Assembly (NCBI RefSeq): GCF_008629655.1
Contig: NZ_VWSG01000002.1
Location: 1-64,000, forward strand
Direction of reading: 5' to 3'
Length of the DNA stretch: 64,000 bases
Source: Paenimyroides baculatum
Lineage (GTDB): Bacteria > Bacteroidota > Bacteroidia > Flavobacteriales > Flavobacteriaceae
Positions 6,654 to 14,508 of the stretch are shown piece by piece. Position 1 is the stretch's first letter. Each line of letters opens with the position of its first letter. The translations under genes were made by a program, and so were the position numbers. The notes under the pieces were generated by a model. The model was not told where the DNA came from. It worked only from the letters and a program-made list of their open reading frames with translations, and ran no database searches.

Positions 6654-7485
6654 TTGTTCTTTTTTCAGTCGTTAGTTTTGTTAATTCGTTTATACAGTTT
6701 TTGAGGTCTTTTTTCCATTCAGGATTTATGTTTTTGTCGCTTTTGATTGATTTTAAATTTTGTTTAAGTAAAGGTAGAAATTCTTTGTCTTTGATTTCAA
6801 GAATAGCTTCAAAAAGTAAAATGCCATATTCTCCGTCAATAATTTCACGTTTTATGATTTCGTTTACTCGATTGTCTTTTCGCTTTGCTAATCCTACAAT
6901 TGCTTCAAGTTTTGTTTCTTGATGCTTGTCGTTAACTCTATTCCACAAAGCTTCTCGTATAATTTTATTGTTTCTTTCGATTTGAGTTCCAAGTCCAAAA
7001 GTTGCCCAATTTCTGATATAGCTCAATTTGTCAGATGAGAGTTTTGTTAAAGTTTCAATTACTGTTGAGTTGTCAATTCCAAGTAACGCAGAAACTAAAC
7101 CTTCTTTTACCCAACCATTTTCTTTGTCTATGAATGAACATATTTTCTCAATTTGCTCTTTGTTAAGTTCTTCATTATTGTGTCCGATAGAATACAATAA
7201 TGACATTAAAACGTCTGGGTCGGTTTCAATTTCAAGTAATTCAAAATAGATTTTAAGAGTTTCCTTTAAAAACGGTCTTGGCGATGAACCTAATTGAGCT
7301 AAAATGTCAATACCTATTTTTCTGATTTTTGTGTTGTCCGATTTGGTTAGTTCGACACTTTGTAAAAATAATTCTTCACTTGGTCGTTGTCTTAAAGTTC
7401 TAATATTTTCCCAACGAGATTTGTCCGTCTTATTATTTATAAGCCGAGAAATAATTTTTTCGTCAGTCCAATTTTTTCTACTCAT
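6646..7485 (-). CDS. HEAT-repeat protein carried in an integron-like cassette
   Basis: The 279-residue soluble protein is almost all alpha-helical and made of about six 30-40-residue HEAT-type helical pairs. Examples are IRKIGIDILAQLGSS, WVKEGLVSALLGIDNSTVIE, IRNWATFGLGTQIE and ETKLEAIVGLAKRKDNRVNE. HEAT proteins are scaffolds for protein contacts; no enzyme motif is present. The stop codon overlaps the attC R'' box (CCGCATAAC) and the start is about 30 bases inside the cassette's 5' end, the usual tight packing of a cassette ORF. No dedicated promoter was seen, so expression may depend on upstream transcription. The specific role is unknown. Confidence 0.75.
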   Translation of the reverse strand: MSRKNWTDEKIISRLINNKTDKSRWENIRTLRQRPSEELFLQSVELTKSDNTKIRKIGIDILAQLGSSPRPFLKETLKIYFELLEIETDPDVLMSLLYSIGHNNEELNKEQIEKICSFIDKENGWVKEGLVSALLGIDNSTVIETLTKLSSDKLSYIRNWATFGLGTQIERNNKIIREALWNRVNDKHQETKLEAIVGLAKRKDNRVNEIIKREIIDGEYGILLFEAILEIKDKEFLPLLKQNLKSIKSDKNINPEWKKDLKNCINELTKLTTEKRTTA

Positions 7486-7514
7486 TTTCTTTTTAGCGGT
7501 GTCGTTTTAGAATG

Positions 7515-7713
7515 CCGCATAACGTTTCGGGGCTTGGCGTCAGTGGCGGAAATTGAAGCGAAAAGTTTCAATTTAGCGACACAGTAAGCAAAAGCCAATT
7601 AATTGAATAAATTTAAGAAAAAAGTTAATATAATTGGCTTTTTGCGTAATATAAAGCCGAAACTTCATATTTTCGCCTTAACCCGCCATTTGCGCCAAAT
7701 CCTTGTTATAGGC
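7515..7713 (-). other. attC-like recombination site of cassette 1 (membrane-protein gene)
   Basis: On the plus strand the ends are CATAACGTTTCGGGG-CTTGGCG-TCAGTGGCGG and CCGCC-ATTTGCGCCAA-ATCCTTGTTATAGGC, which pair in inverted orientation with small offsets. The centre has further pairing, such as AAATTGAA/TTCAATTT and GCCAATTA/TAATTGGC. The R'' box GTTATAGGC (7705-7713) is the exact complement of GCCTATAAC at 8178-8186, the other end of the same cassette. The R' box belongs to the next cassette (TTATGCGG). This swap of box identity is the signature of integron cassettes. Confidence 0.7.
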
Positions 7714-7720
7714 AGTGCTT

Positions 7721-8149
7721 TTACTTATTAAAAACTCCGTCTATTCTATGTCCTAAAATTTCTCCCCCATTAATAAATACAGTAATTGTTCCTGCGATTA
7801 ATAAAAGTGAAACTGGTGTTCCTACAACAATTAAATAAAGTAAGGTTTTGTTTATTTTCTTTACTTCATATTTTTTCACTAGGGTTTGAATGTGTTTCTT
7901 CCTTATGTATTTGTAGTAGACTAAACAAGTTATTATTGTCAATTGTCCAAATACAACAATCATGATTGACGATTTCTCATAATGAATTTTGTCGTCAAAT
8001 ATTTGTTTGTCAATGAAGGTCTTAATTGGTAAAAGCAAAACGAATAACAGAAAAAAATACACAATACTAATATACATTGTTATGCTAAATTTGGCAGGAT
8101 AATTTTTTCTAATGTATTCTTCGTAAAGTTTTGCGAAAATTAAGTTCAT
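7721..8149 (-). CDS. Small membrane protein in an integron-like cassette
   Basis: The 142-residue protein has three strongly hydrophobic segments: about 26-43 (MYISIVYFFLLFVLLLPI), about 61-82 (SSIMIVVFGQLTIITCLVYY) and about 103-128 (LLYLIVVGTPVSLLLIAGTI). A lysine-rich stretch, YKYIRKKHIQTLVKKYEVKK, lies between the second and third. It is probably an inner-membrane protein. I recognise no family or catalytic motif. Stop and start lie 7 and 36 bases inside the two cassette ends, so it is the only gene in the cassette. Unassigned membrane ORFs are common in cassettes. Confidence 0.7.
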   Translation of the reverse strand: MNLIFAKLYEEYIRKNYPAKFSITMYISIVYFFLLFVLLLPIKTFIDKQIFDDKIHYEKSSIMIVVFGQLTIITCLVYYKYIRKKHIQTLVKKYEVKKINKTLLYLIVVGTPVSLLLIAGTITVFINGGEILGHRIDGVFNK

Positions 8150-8172
8150 ATTCTATTGATTTCGTACTGACA

Positions 8173-8192
8173 GCATTGCCTATAACACGAAG
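8173..8192 (-). other. 5' boundary of cassette 1 (R'-type half site)
   Basis: GCATTGCCTATAAC (8173-8186) matches the complement of GTTATAGGCAGTGC at the other end of cassette 1 in 13 of 14 positions. The cassette-type cut on the minus strand (G^TT) would fall between 8186 and 8185. The DNA further upstream lacks the CCCCGAAACG half seen at the other sites, so it could be a degraded attC or an attI-like end. A further GTTATGCGC on the minus strand (8283-8275), with ATACGCAATTA/TAATTGCG arms nearby, may be a relic. Confidence 0.5.
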
Positions 8193-8517
8193 ATATACGC
8201 AATTATCATTTTTTACTATAAAAAATTCGTATAACCTTATAAAATAGCATTTTAATGCGATTAATATATTGTAATTGCGCATAACTTCCATAAATATTTA
8301 AAATGCGAACTCCGAAATTAAACGCATCTCTTTTTTAAAAACCACTTTACCAAAACATCAACCAAATATCAATACATTGTTGCCTTAACAGCGGGTTTAA
8401 AATGTATTTACAATAAATTAACATAACTGTTATTTGTTAATATTAGCTTAATACAGGTGTAACATTCCATTTATCTTAATAAATCAATTTTGTGCCGATG
8501 AAACATTCAAGCTAATT
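8193..8517. other. Intergenic region between the accessory region and pstS
   Basis: This AT-rich, gene-free sequence forms the junction between cassette DNA and the housekeeping block. Apart from the possible cassette relic near 8275-8283 and a weak promoter just ahead of pstS, I see no gene, tRNA or direct repeat here. Confidence 0.5.
8485..8492 (+). promoter_or_regulatory. Possible -7 element of the pst operon
   Basis: CAATTTTG is one mismatch from TAnnTTTG and lies 25 bases ahead of the pstS ATG. No clear -33 TTG lies at the right distance, and I could not identify a Pho-box-type repeat. Confidence 0.35.
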
Positions 8518-9357
8518 ATGAAAAAACTTTTAGTTGTTATTAGTATTTTTTCACTTTTTGCATGCAGCGACAACAGCTCGGTAAAAATGAAAGGATCAGA
8601 CACGGAAGTAAACCTGGCAGTGAATTTAGCCGAACGTTATACCGAAATTAATTCCGATTTCAGTATAGCAATTTCCGGCGGAGGCTCTGGCTTGGGCATT
8701 ACTTCTTTATTAAATGGGCAGGCAGATATTGCCAATTCTTCACGTCCGTTATCAGACAAAGAAATCGAACAGTTCAAAAAAGCCAACATCGAAGTTAAAA
8801 CGGTTGTTTTTGCAGAAGATGCCACCGCTTTTATTGTTCATAAAGATTTACCGTTAGAAGATATTACTTTGGAAACGCTTGGTAAGATCTTAAAAGGGGA
8901 TATTAAAAACTGGTCTGAAATCACAGATATCGATTTGCCGATAAACATCTACGGCCGTCAAAGCAGTTCGGGAACGCACTCGTTTGTAAAGAAAAAACTG
9001 AAGATCGAATTTTCTAACACTGCAAAAGAAATGACCGGTAACGCACAGATTTTAGAAGGTGTTAAGGCAGATAAATCGGGAATTGGGTATGTAGGTGCAG
9101 GGTATGTGGCACACGATCCGGCTGCAAATACGGCAATCAAAATCCTAAAGATTAAAGAAAATGCAACTTCGACAGCTTATTCGCCAATCGATGCCGCTAC
9201 CATAAACAACAGTCTGTATTTTTTTCAGCGTCCGCTTTATCAGTTTGTTTTGGCTGATTCATGGGAAAAAGTAAAGCCTTTTATCGATTTTGAAAAAAGT
9301 ACAAAAGGTAAAAAAATGATCGAAGAGCACGGGTATTATATTATAGAAGAAAAGTAA
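8518..9357 (+). CDS. pstS: Phosphate ABC transporter substrate-binding lipoprotein PstS
   Basis: PstS captures inorganic phosphate outside the inner membrane and hands it to PstCA. The 279-residue product starts with a lipoprotein signal (MKKLLVVISIFSLFAC, lipidated Cys16). The PstS/PBP-like fold follows, with the phosphate-loop signatures KGSDTEVNLA near the start, SGGGSGLGITSLLNGQADIA (about 55-74), and YGRQSSSGTHSF in the second lobe. It lacks the extended loops of E. coli PstS, as is usual for short Bacteroidota forms. It is first in a tight pstSCAB operon, one base before pstC. Phosphate-starvation induction is expected from the family but cannot be read from the sequence. Confidence 0.95.
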   Translation: MKKLLVVISIFSLFACSDNSSVKMKGSDTEVNLAVNLAERYTEINSDFSIAISGGGSGLGITSLLNGQADIANSSRPLSDKEIEQFKKANIEVKTVVFAEDATAFIVHKDLPLEDITLETLGKILKGDIKNWSEITDIDLPINIYGRQSSSGTHSFVKKKLKIEFSNTAKEMTGNAQILEGVKADKSGIGYVGAGYVAHDPAANTAIKILKIKENATSTAYSPIDAATINNSLYFFQRPLYQFVLADSWEKVKPFIDFEKSTKGKKMIEEHGYYIIEEK

Positions 9358-9358
9358 C

Positions 9359-10249
9359 ATGAGATACAAAACAAGAATATCAATTGATATACTATTTAAA
9401 GGCGTATTTAAAACCACCGGATTTTTGGTTTTGGCTTTATTGGGCGGAATCTTTGCCATGCTGGTTTACAATTCAATATCGTTCTTTTTAGATATTAAAC
9501 CGTTGGATTTTATCACGGGAATGGAATGGGCGCCAACTGCAAAAACACCTAAATACGGTATGCTGCCTTTAATCATCAGTACCACATTTGTAACATTTGG
9601 TGCCATGATTATTGCGATACCTTTAGGAATTGGAACTGCAGCTTTTATATCGGAATATGCAGGCAGCAGATTGAAAAACATCTTAAAACCGGCTATTGAA
9701 ATGTTGGCTGCGATACCATCGGTAGTTATCGGATTTTTAGGAATTGTAGTTTTAAGTCCGGGAATTGCAAATATTGCCGATTTACCAAACGGATTGAATG
9801 CTTTAAACGGAGCAATTTTATTGGCAATTATGGCGTTGCCGACAATTATTACAGTTGCCGAAGATGCCATACACGCTGTTCCAAATGCTTATAAAGAAGC
9901 TAGTTACGGTGTGGGTGCAACAAAATGGCAAACGTTGCGAAAAGTGATTATTCCTGCTGCGGCACCCGGAATTATTGCAGCGGTAATGTTAGGTGTTGGT
10001 CGTGCAATTGGTGAAACAATGACGGTTTTAATGGCAACAGGAAACGCCGCATTGATACCGACAGGAATGTTTGATTCGGTTAAAACAATGACGGCTACAA
10101 TCGCAATTGAAATGGGTGAAGTTCCTTACCAAACCACACATTATTATGCACTTTACGCTATTGCAACAGTTTTGTTCTTTATGACATTGTTTGCAAATTT
10201 AGTCGGAGAATTTTTTATTAACAGATTCAGAAAATATCATGCAGTATAA
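9359..10249 (+). CDS. pstC: Phosphate ABC transporter permease PstC
   Basis: This is one of the two membrane subunits of the high-affinity phosphate importer. The 296-residue protein has six or so membrane helices with the BPD_transp_1 domain over about 75-285. The EAA loop that docks on PstB reads YKEASYGVGATKWQTLRKVI (about 180-199). GRAIGETMTVLMATGNAA is typical of PstC, where the conserved Arg and Glu in the membrane matter for transport in E. coli. It begins one base after the pstS stop, and its 3' end overlaps pstA by 11 bases, so translation is probably coupled. Confidence 0.95.
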   Translation: MRYKTRISIDILFKGVFKTTGFLVLALLGGIFAMLVYNSISFFLDIKPLDFITGMEWAPTAKTPKYGMLPLIISTTFVTFGAMIIAIPLGIGTAAFISEYAGSRLKNILKPAIEMLAAIPSVVIGFLGIVVLSPGIANIADLPNGLNALNGAILLAIMALPTIITVAEDAIHAVPNAYKEASYGVGATKWQTLRKVIIPAAAPGIIAAVMLGVGRAIGETMTVLMATGNAALIPTGMFDSVKTMTATIAIEMGEVPYQTTHYYALYAIATVLFFMTLFANLVGEFFINRFRKYHAV

Positions 10250-11096
10250 AACCAACAGATTATCATCGGTAATAGAGTGGGGTACTTTATTATCAACCAC
10301 ACTTATTGTCTGCTTTTTCTTATTTGTTATTATTTGGGAAATCGTATCGAAAGGAGTATCGTCTTTATCGTTGGAATTTGTATCGAAAGTTCCATCGGCA
10401 GGAATGACAAAAGGCGGAATTTTAACTCCGATCATCGGAACCGTTCTTTTAACATTGATCACGGCACTTTTTGCAATACCGTTCGGAGTTTGTTGTGCGA
10501 TCTATCTGAATGAATATGCTGAAAACAATTGGTTAACAAGAACCATTCGTGCATCAATCAGAAACTTGTCGGGAGTACCCTCAATCATTTACGGATTATT
10601 CGGTTTGGCATTGTTTGTACAGGCATTACAGTTTGGAACATCGTTGATAGCAGCTGGTTTAACATTAGGTTTGTTATCATTGCCATACATCATCACAACT
10701 ACGGAAGAAGCTTTAAAAAGGATTCCGAACAGTACACGTGAAGCGGCATTAGCTGTTGGAGCAACAAAATTTGAAACCATAAAAGACGTTGTACTGCCAT
10801 CTGCAATGTCGGGAATTTTAACAGGTGTTGTATTAACACTTTCAAGAGCAGCGGGCGAAACAGCACCCATTTTATTTACAGGTGCAGCATTTTATATCAA
10901 TGGAACAACAGGTTATCTGAATCAGGAATTTATGGCGTTGCCTTACCATTTATACATGCTGTCAACCCAGCATCAGTCAATAGATCAAGTAAGACCAATT
11001 GCGTACGGTACCGCTTTAGTATTGGTTATTGTTGTCTTTTTATTAAACCTTACGGCATTTTATATTCGTTATAAATACAGAAAAAATGAAAACTAA
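10239..11096 (+). CDS. pstA: Phosphate ABC transporter permease PstA
   Basis: PstA is the second membrane subunit and partner of PstC. The 285-residue protein has about six membrane helices. The periplasmic-loop and pore region SGVPSIIYGLFGLALFV and the EAA loop STREAALAVGATKFETIKDV (about 165-185) are clear, followed by LSRAAGETAPILFTGAAF, the PstA counterpart of the PstC motif. It overlaps pstC by 11 bases and pstB by 11 bases. Length is normal for the family and no defect is seen. Confidence 0.95.
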   Translation: MQYKTNRLSSVIEWGTLLSTTLIVCFFLFVIIWEIVSKGVSSLSLEFVSKVPSAGMTKGGILTPIIGTVLLTLITALFAIPFGVCCAIYLNEYAENNWLTRTIRASIRNLSGVPSIIYGLFGLALFVQALQFGTSLIAAGLTLGLLSLPYIITTTEEALKRIPNSTREAALAVGATKFETIKDVVLPSAMSGILTGVVLTLSRAAGETAPILFTGAAFYINGTTGYLNQEFMALPYHLYMLSTQHQSIDQVRPIAYGTALVLVIVVFLLNLTAFYIRYKYRKNEN

Positions 11097-11832
11097 ATTA
11101 TCAGCAGAAAATCTAAACATTAGTTTCGGAGAGAAACAGGTGTTAAAAAATATCAGTGTTGCTTTTGCAGAACACGAAATTACAGCATTAATCGGACCAT
11201 CGGGTTGTGGAAAAAGTACATTGTTACGCAGTTTTAACCGCATGCACGATTTATCACCAGATGCTAAAATAAACGGCACTTTAAGTTTGGAAGATTTAGA
11301 TCTTAATTCCAAACACGTTCCGGTTACCGAAATCCGTAAACGTATCGGAATGGTTTTTCAAAAAGCTAATCCGTTTCCTAAAAGTATTTACGACAATATT
11401 GCGTACGGATTAAAAATCAACAATTTACCTTGTAATAAAGAGGTGGTGCAAAAAGCGTTGGAAGAAGCGTATTTGTGGGACGAAGTTAAGAACGACTTAA
11501 AAATGCCTGCAACACGCTTATCGGGTGGTCAGCAGCAGCGTTTGTGTATTGCACGCGCAGTGGCTTTACGACCTGAAGTTATTTTAATGGATGAACCTTG
11601 TTCTGCATTAGATCCGGTAAGTACATTGAAAATCGAAGATTTAATTAAGCATTTAAAAAAGAAATACACCATTGTTATTGTAACACACAATATGCAGCAG
11701 GCACAACGTATAGCCGATAAAACGGTGTTTATGTATTTGGGCGAAGTGAAGGAAGAAGGTACAACCGATGAAATTTTTAATCATCCTAAAAACGAAATGA
11801 CGGCAAATTACATCAGCGGTTATTTTGGATAA
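11086..11832 (+). CDS. pstB: Phosphate ABC transporter ATPase PstB
   Basis: PstB hydrolyses ATP to power phosphate uptake by PstSCA. The 248-residue protein has Walker A GPSGCGKST (about 38-46), a Q-loop in GMVFQKANPFPKSIYDN, the signature LSGGQQQR, Walker B VILMDEP with the following SALDPVS, and the H-loop VTHNMQQAQ. KANPFP and the spacing are diagnostic of PstB among ABC ATPases. It is the last gene of the operon: no phoU follows, and a bidirectional terminator comes 41 bases later. Confidence 0.96.
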   Translation: MKTKLSAENLNISFGEKQVLKNISVAFAEHEITALIGPSGCGKSTLLRSFNRMHDLSPDAKINGTLSLEDLDLNSKHVPVTEIRKRIGMVFQKANPFPKSIYDNIAYGLKINNLPCNKEVVQKALEEAYLWDEVKNDLKMPATRLSGGQQQRLCIARAVALRPEVILMDEPCSALDPVSTLKIEDLIKHLKKKYTIVIVTHNMQQAQRIADKTVFMYLGEVKEEGTTDEIFNHPKNEMTANYISGYFG

Positions 11833-11872
11833 TTATTTAAGATTCATTTTTTCGCATAAAAATGTGTTTATG

Positions 11873-11907
11873 AAGGAGTTTACTTTTTTTTTGGTAAACT
11901 CCTTTTA
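11873..11907. terminator. Bidirectional terminator between pstB and the glycosyltransferase
   Basis: AAGGAGTTTAC and GTAAACTCCTT form an 11-bp stem around a T-rich loop, followed by TTT on the plus strand. It sits between two convergent genes and can serve both. Confidence 0.75.
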
Positions 11908-11909
11908 TT

Positions 11910-13193
11910 TTAAACATTCTTAATAACTCCGGCTAATTTTTCGGTCAGTTTTTTTCGACTGAAATATTGCAACCCAATACCGTGAACTTTTAAGTTATTC
12001 TGCTGATAGTTGGTGTAGCAATCTAAAATAAATTGTTTTACTTCTTGCAAATTATCGTAATTAAAATACTTACCAGCGTTGGTATCTTTAATGATCTTTT
12101 CCACATCGCTTTGTTTTGGTCCAATAGCCAGAATAGGTCGTTCGGCAGCCATATATTCAAACAATTTTCCGGGAATGATTCCAATGGTTTCGAACGAATC
12201 AATTTCAATCAACAATAAAACTTGTGAGCTGCGTTGGTATTTCAACGCTTCGGTATGCGATACATACCCTAATACATTCAGATAAGCATCTAATTGAAAT
12301 TCTTTAATGGTATCAATGATTTCCGAACTTACTTTGCCAATTAACTGCAATTGAAAATCAGATCGAAATTGCTCATTTTCCTGCAAAATTTCGTTCAATG
12401 CTTTCCATAGAATATGCGGATTTCTTTTTGATAACAACGAACCAATATGACTGATTGTAAACTTCTCATCTAAAGGTGGTTTTTCAATTGTTTCAATATC
12501 GTAGCCGTTGGTAATTACATGAATTGGTTTTTGAGTAATTTCTGCAAATTCCTGCTTTGTGGTAAAACTTGTGGTAAGAATAGTATCGGCTTTTGTTAAA
12601 ACCAAACGCTCTAAATCTTTATGTTTTTGAGCCGATTTATCGGTCAGTTTTAATTCTTTATGATATCCGATTGATGTCCAAGGATCACGAAAATCAGCAA
12701 TCCATTTAACAGCAAATCTTTTCTGCAATTCCAAACCTATTAAGTGCATGCTGTGCGGCGGACCGGTTGTAATAATCACATCTACCGCATTGGTTTTAAT
12801 ATAATTTGATAAATAGTCAACCGAAGGATTTACCCAGCCAACACGCGCATCGGGAATAAAAAAATTACCACGAACATACAGCAACATTTTCTCTATAAAC
12901 GATTGTTTTTTCTCTGCTTTAATAATTCCCGAACTGATTGTGGTAGCACTTTTTTTAGAAAATATCGAAGCCAGTTTATAAGGTTCTTTAATTGGTTGCT
13001 TTAAAACTGTTACATTTTTATTTACTTGGTTTATCAAATCCTGATCAATAATAGGGTAGGTGGCATTTTCGGGTACATAAACAATAGGCTCAATCTCAAA
13101 ATCGGGCAGATACTTTACAAATTTTAACCAACGCTGCACACCCGGGCCACCTGCCGGTGGCCAATAATACGCTATGATGAGTACTTTTTTCAT
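11910..13193 (-). CDS. GT4-like glycosyltransferase
   Basis: The 427-residue cytoplasmic protein starts with the Rossmann entry of GT-B enzymes (VLIIAYYWPPAGGPGVQRW). It shows the acceptor-domain ITTGPPHSMHLIGLELQKRF and IADFRDPWTS. The donor domain from about 225 holds FTISHIGSLLSKRNPHILWK, YVSHTEALKYQRSSQVLLLI and the C-terminal IIPGKLFEYMAAERPILAIG, where the family's conserved Glu binds the nucleotide sugar. It is typical of Bacteroidota polysaccharide or glycolipid synthesis, but the sugar and acceptor cannot be inferred. It stands with the following gene on the minus strand and converges with pstB. ATG at 13193. Confidence 0.85.
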   Translation of the reverse strand: MKKVLIIAYYWPPAGGPGVQRWLKFVKYLPDFEIEPIVYVPENATYPIIDQDLINQVNKNVTVLKQPIKEPYKLASIFSKKSATTISSGIIKAEKKQSFIEKMLLYVRGNFFIPDARVGWVNPSVDYLSNYIKTNAVDVIITTGPPHSMHLIGLELQKRFAVKWIADFRDPWTSIGYHKELKLTDKSAQKHKDLERLVLTKADTILTTSFTTKQEFAEITQKPIHVITNGYDIETIEKPPLDEKFTISHIGSLLSKRNPHILWKALNEILQENEQFRSDFQLQLIGKVSSEIIDTIKEFQLDAYLNVLGYVSHTEALKYQRSSQVLLLIEIDSFETIGIIPGKLFEYMAAERPILAIGPKQSDVEKIIKDTNAGKYFNYDNLQEVKQFILDCYTNYQQNNLKVHGIGLQYFSRKKLTEKLAGVIKNV

Positions 13194-13222
13194 AATTTGT
13201 GCTTTTATAAACTGGTATTAAA

Positions 13223-14077
13223 TTATCTAAGCGTGTTCGAGTAATAACCTGCTTCATGTTCTAGATAATTATCATAGTAATTGCTTTTTTTAGATTCTAA
13301 CAAATAAGTTGCTCTCAACGGTATTAAATGAAAATCATAATAAATGTATGAATCTATCTTTTTTAAAGTTTCTTTGTTTTCAAAAATATTTTTTAACGGC
13401 TTATGATAGAAACTATTTACAAAAAAGAAATCGTCTGCTTGGTACATATGAATTATTTCATGGGCAATTACTTGATTAAATGAAGACCTCTGTGATAAAT
13501 ACGCTTCATTAAATGTTATATGTCCTGCTGTAGCATACGCATAGTCACTACCAGATGGGTCGTTTCTTCTAAAAATAAATTGACCATAATTTAGAGAAGA
13601 TTTTGCATCAAATCTAAATCTAGTGAAAGCATCAATAGTATAAATAGCAGAAATTGGCATTACTTTATACTGAACTTTCAACTCATTTTTTGTGTGAAAT
13701 TCAATTCTATTAAAGCCAATAGTTAAATTCCATTGTTCCCAAAAATATCTGTTATTTGCCGCATTCTCTTTTATAGAATTGCCTGCCGCATTCACAAATT
13801 TTGATGTCCAATATAATTTCCAATCTTCTTCTTTCCAAGCGTGTCTAATAATACGTTTGCTTTCAAAAGTAACATATCCTCCCAAAGCTCCCTGCCAAAG
13901 CCCTTTTAAAAGAACTTTACCAAATTTTTCTTCAGGTTTTTTATTTATCACAGCACCAATTGCTCCTGTAATTCCACCGAAGCCTACATTATATAGTGCG
14001 GCTTCTGTGTCATTTGATTGAGAATAGCTAGAGTTGCAGCAGAAAAGTACAATTAAAAACAATATTTTCTTTTTCAT
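13223..14077 (-). CDS. Exported protein with a zinc-peptidase-like HEIIH motif
   Basis: This is an unnamed Bacteroidota-type protein of 284 residues. A signal peptide (MKKKILFLIVLFCCNSSYSQ) gives a periplasmic or outer-membrane location. A glycine/alanine-rich segment follows at about 28-70 (VGFGGITGAIGAVINKKPEE, GLWQGALGGYVTF). The motif VIAHEIIHMYQ at 206-210 matches HExxH zinc-binding sites, and EHEAGYY near 275 could supply a third ligand, as in gluzincin-like enzymes. Peptidase activity is inference. The gene is upstream of the glycosyltransferase on the same strand with a 29-base gap, so they may share a transcript. Confidence 0.7.
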   Translation of the reverse strand: MKKKILFLIVLFCCNSSYSQSNDTEAALYNVGFGGITGAIGAVINKKPEEKFGKVLLKGLWQGALGGYVTFESKRIIRHAWKEEDWKLYWTSKFVNAAGNSIKENAANNRYFWEQWNLTIGFNRIEFHTKNELKVQYKVMPISAIYTIDAFTRFRFDAKSSLNYGQFIFRRNDPSGSDYAYATAGHITFNEAYLSQRSSFNQVIAHEIIHMYQADDFFFVNSFYHKPLKNIFENKETLKKIDSYIYYDFHLIPLRATYLLESKKSNYYDNYLEHEAGYYSNTLR

Positions 14078-14154
14078 CCTTATAATAAAAATTGTATAAA
14101 ATTTGAAATATTATAAAAGTACTTATTATACCTTTTCTACATTTTTCATACTGA

Positions 14155-14508
14155 TTAAACTAATCTGGCTAAATATGTTCCTGCAAAAACTCCGACAATT
14201 CCTAAAACAATTGAAAGACTTAAATAGGTTGTAAAACTTGTATATTGTTGGGCTTGCAGCATTTTAAACAAATCTAACGAAAAGGTAGAAAAAGTAGTGA
14301 ATCCGCCACAAAAACCAATTCCTAAAACAACGAATAACTGTTGTTGGTTTGCTGCGTACTTAACAAAAAGAAAGCCTAATAAAAGGCTTCCTAATGTGTT
14401 TATTAATAAGGTTGCAACAGGAAATTGCTGATACGTTATGATCTTTCCGATCTCGTATCTGCAAACAGTCCCAATTGCGCCGGCTATCGCCAATCCTAAA
14501 ATATTCAT
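14155..14508 (-). CDS. crcB: Fluoride exporter CrcB
   Basis: CrcB (Fluc) is a dual-topology fluoride channel that protects against F-. The 117-residue protein has four membrane helices and the family signatures GAIGTVCRYEIGK, a conserved Asn in ATLLINTLGSLLLGF, and GFCGGFTTFSTFSLD, whose Phe and Thr line the fluoride path. The start ATG overlaps the stop of the yfhO-type gene (TAATG), so translation is coupled. Because it is internal to a transcript there is no room for the fluoride riboswitch often found ahead of crcB. Confidence 0.95.
   Translation of the reverse strand: MNILGLAIAGAIGTVCRYEIGKIITYQQFPVATLLINTLGSLLLGFLFVKYAANQQQLFVVLGIGFCGGFTTFSTFSLDLFKMLQAQQYTSFTTYLSLSIVLGIVGVFAGTYLARLV

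Noticed and set aside
6454..7713. HEAT-repeat gene with flanking boxes as an insertion sequence with terminal inverted repeats
   Set aside because: The gene is not a transposase, and a neighbouring gene has the same arrangement with a different box sequence. Box identity follows each cassette, which suits attC sites better.
8109..8291. 60-codon minus-strand frame ahead of the cassette membrane protein
   Set aside because: It overlaps the start of the membrane-protein gene in another frame and crosses the cassette boundary, so it is a shadow.
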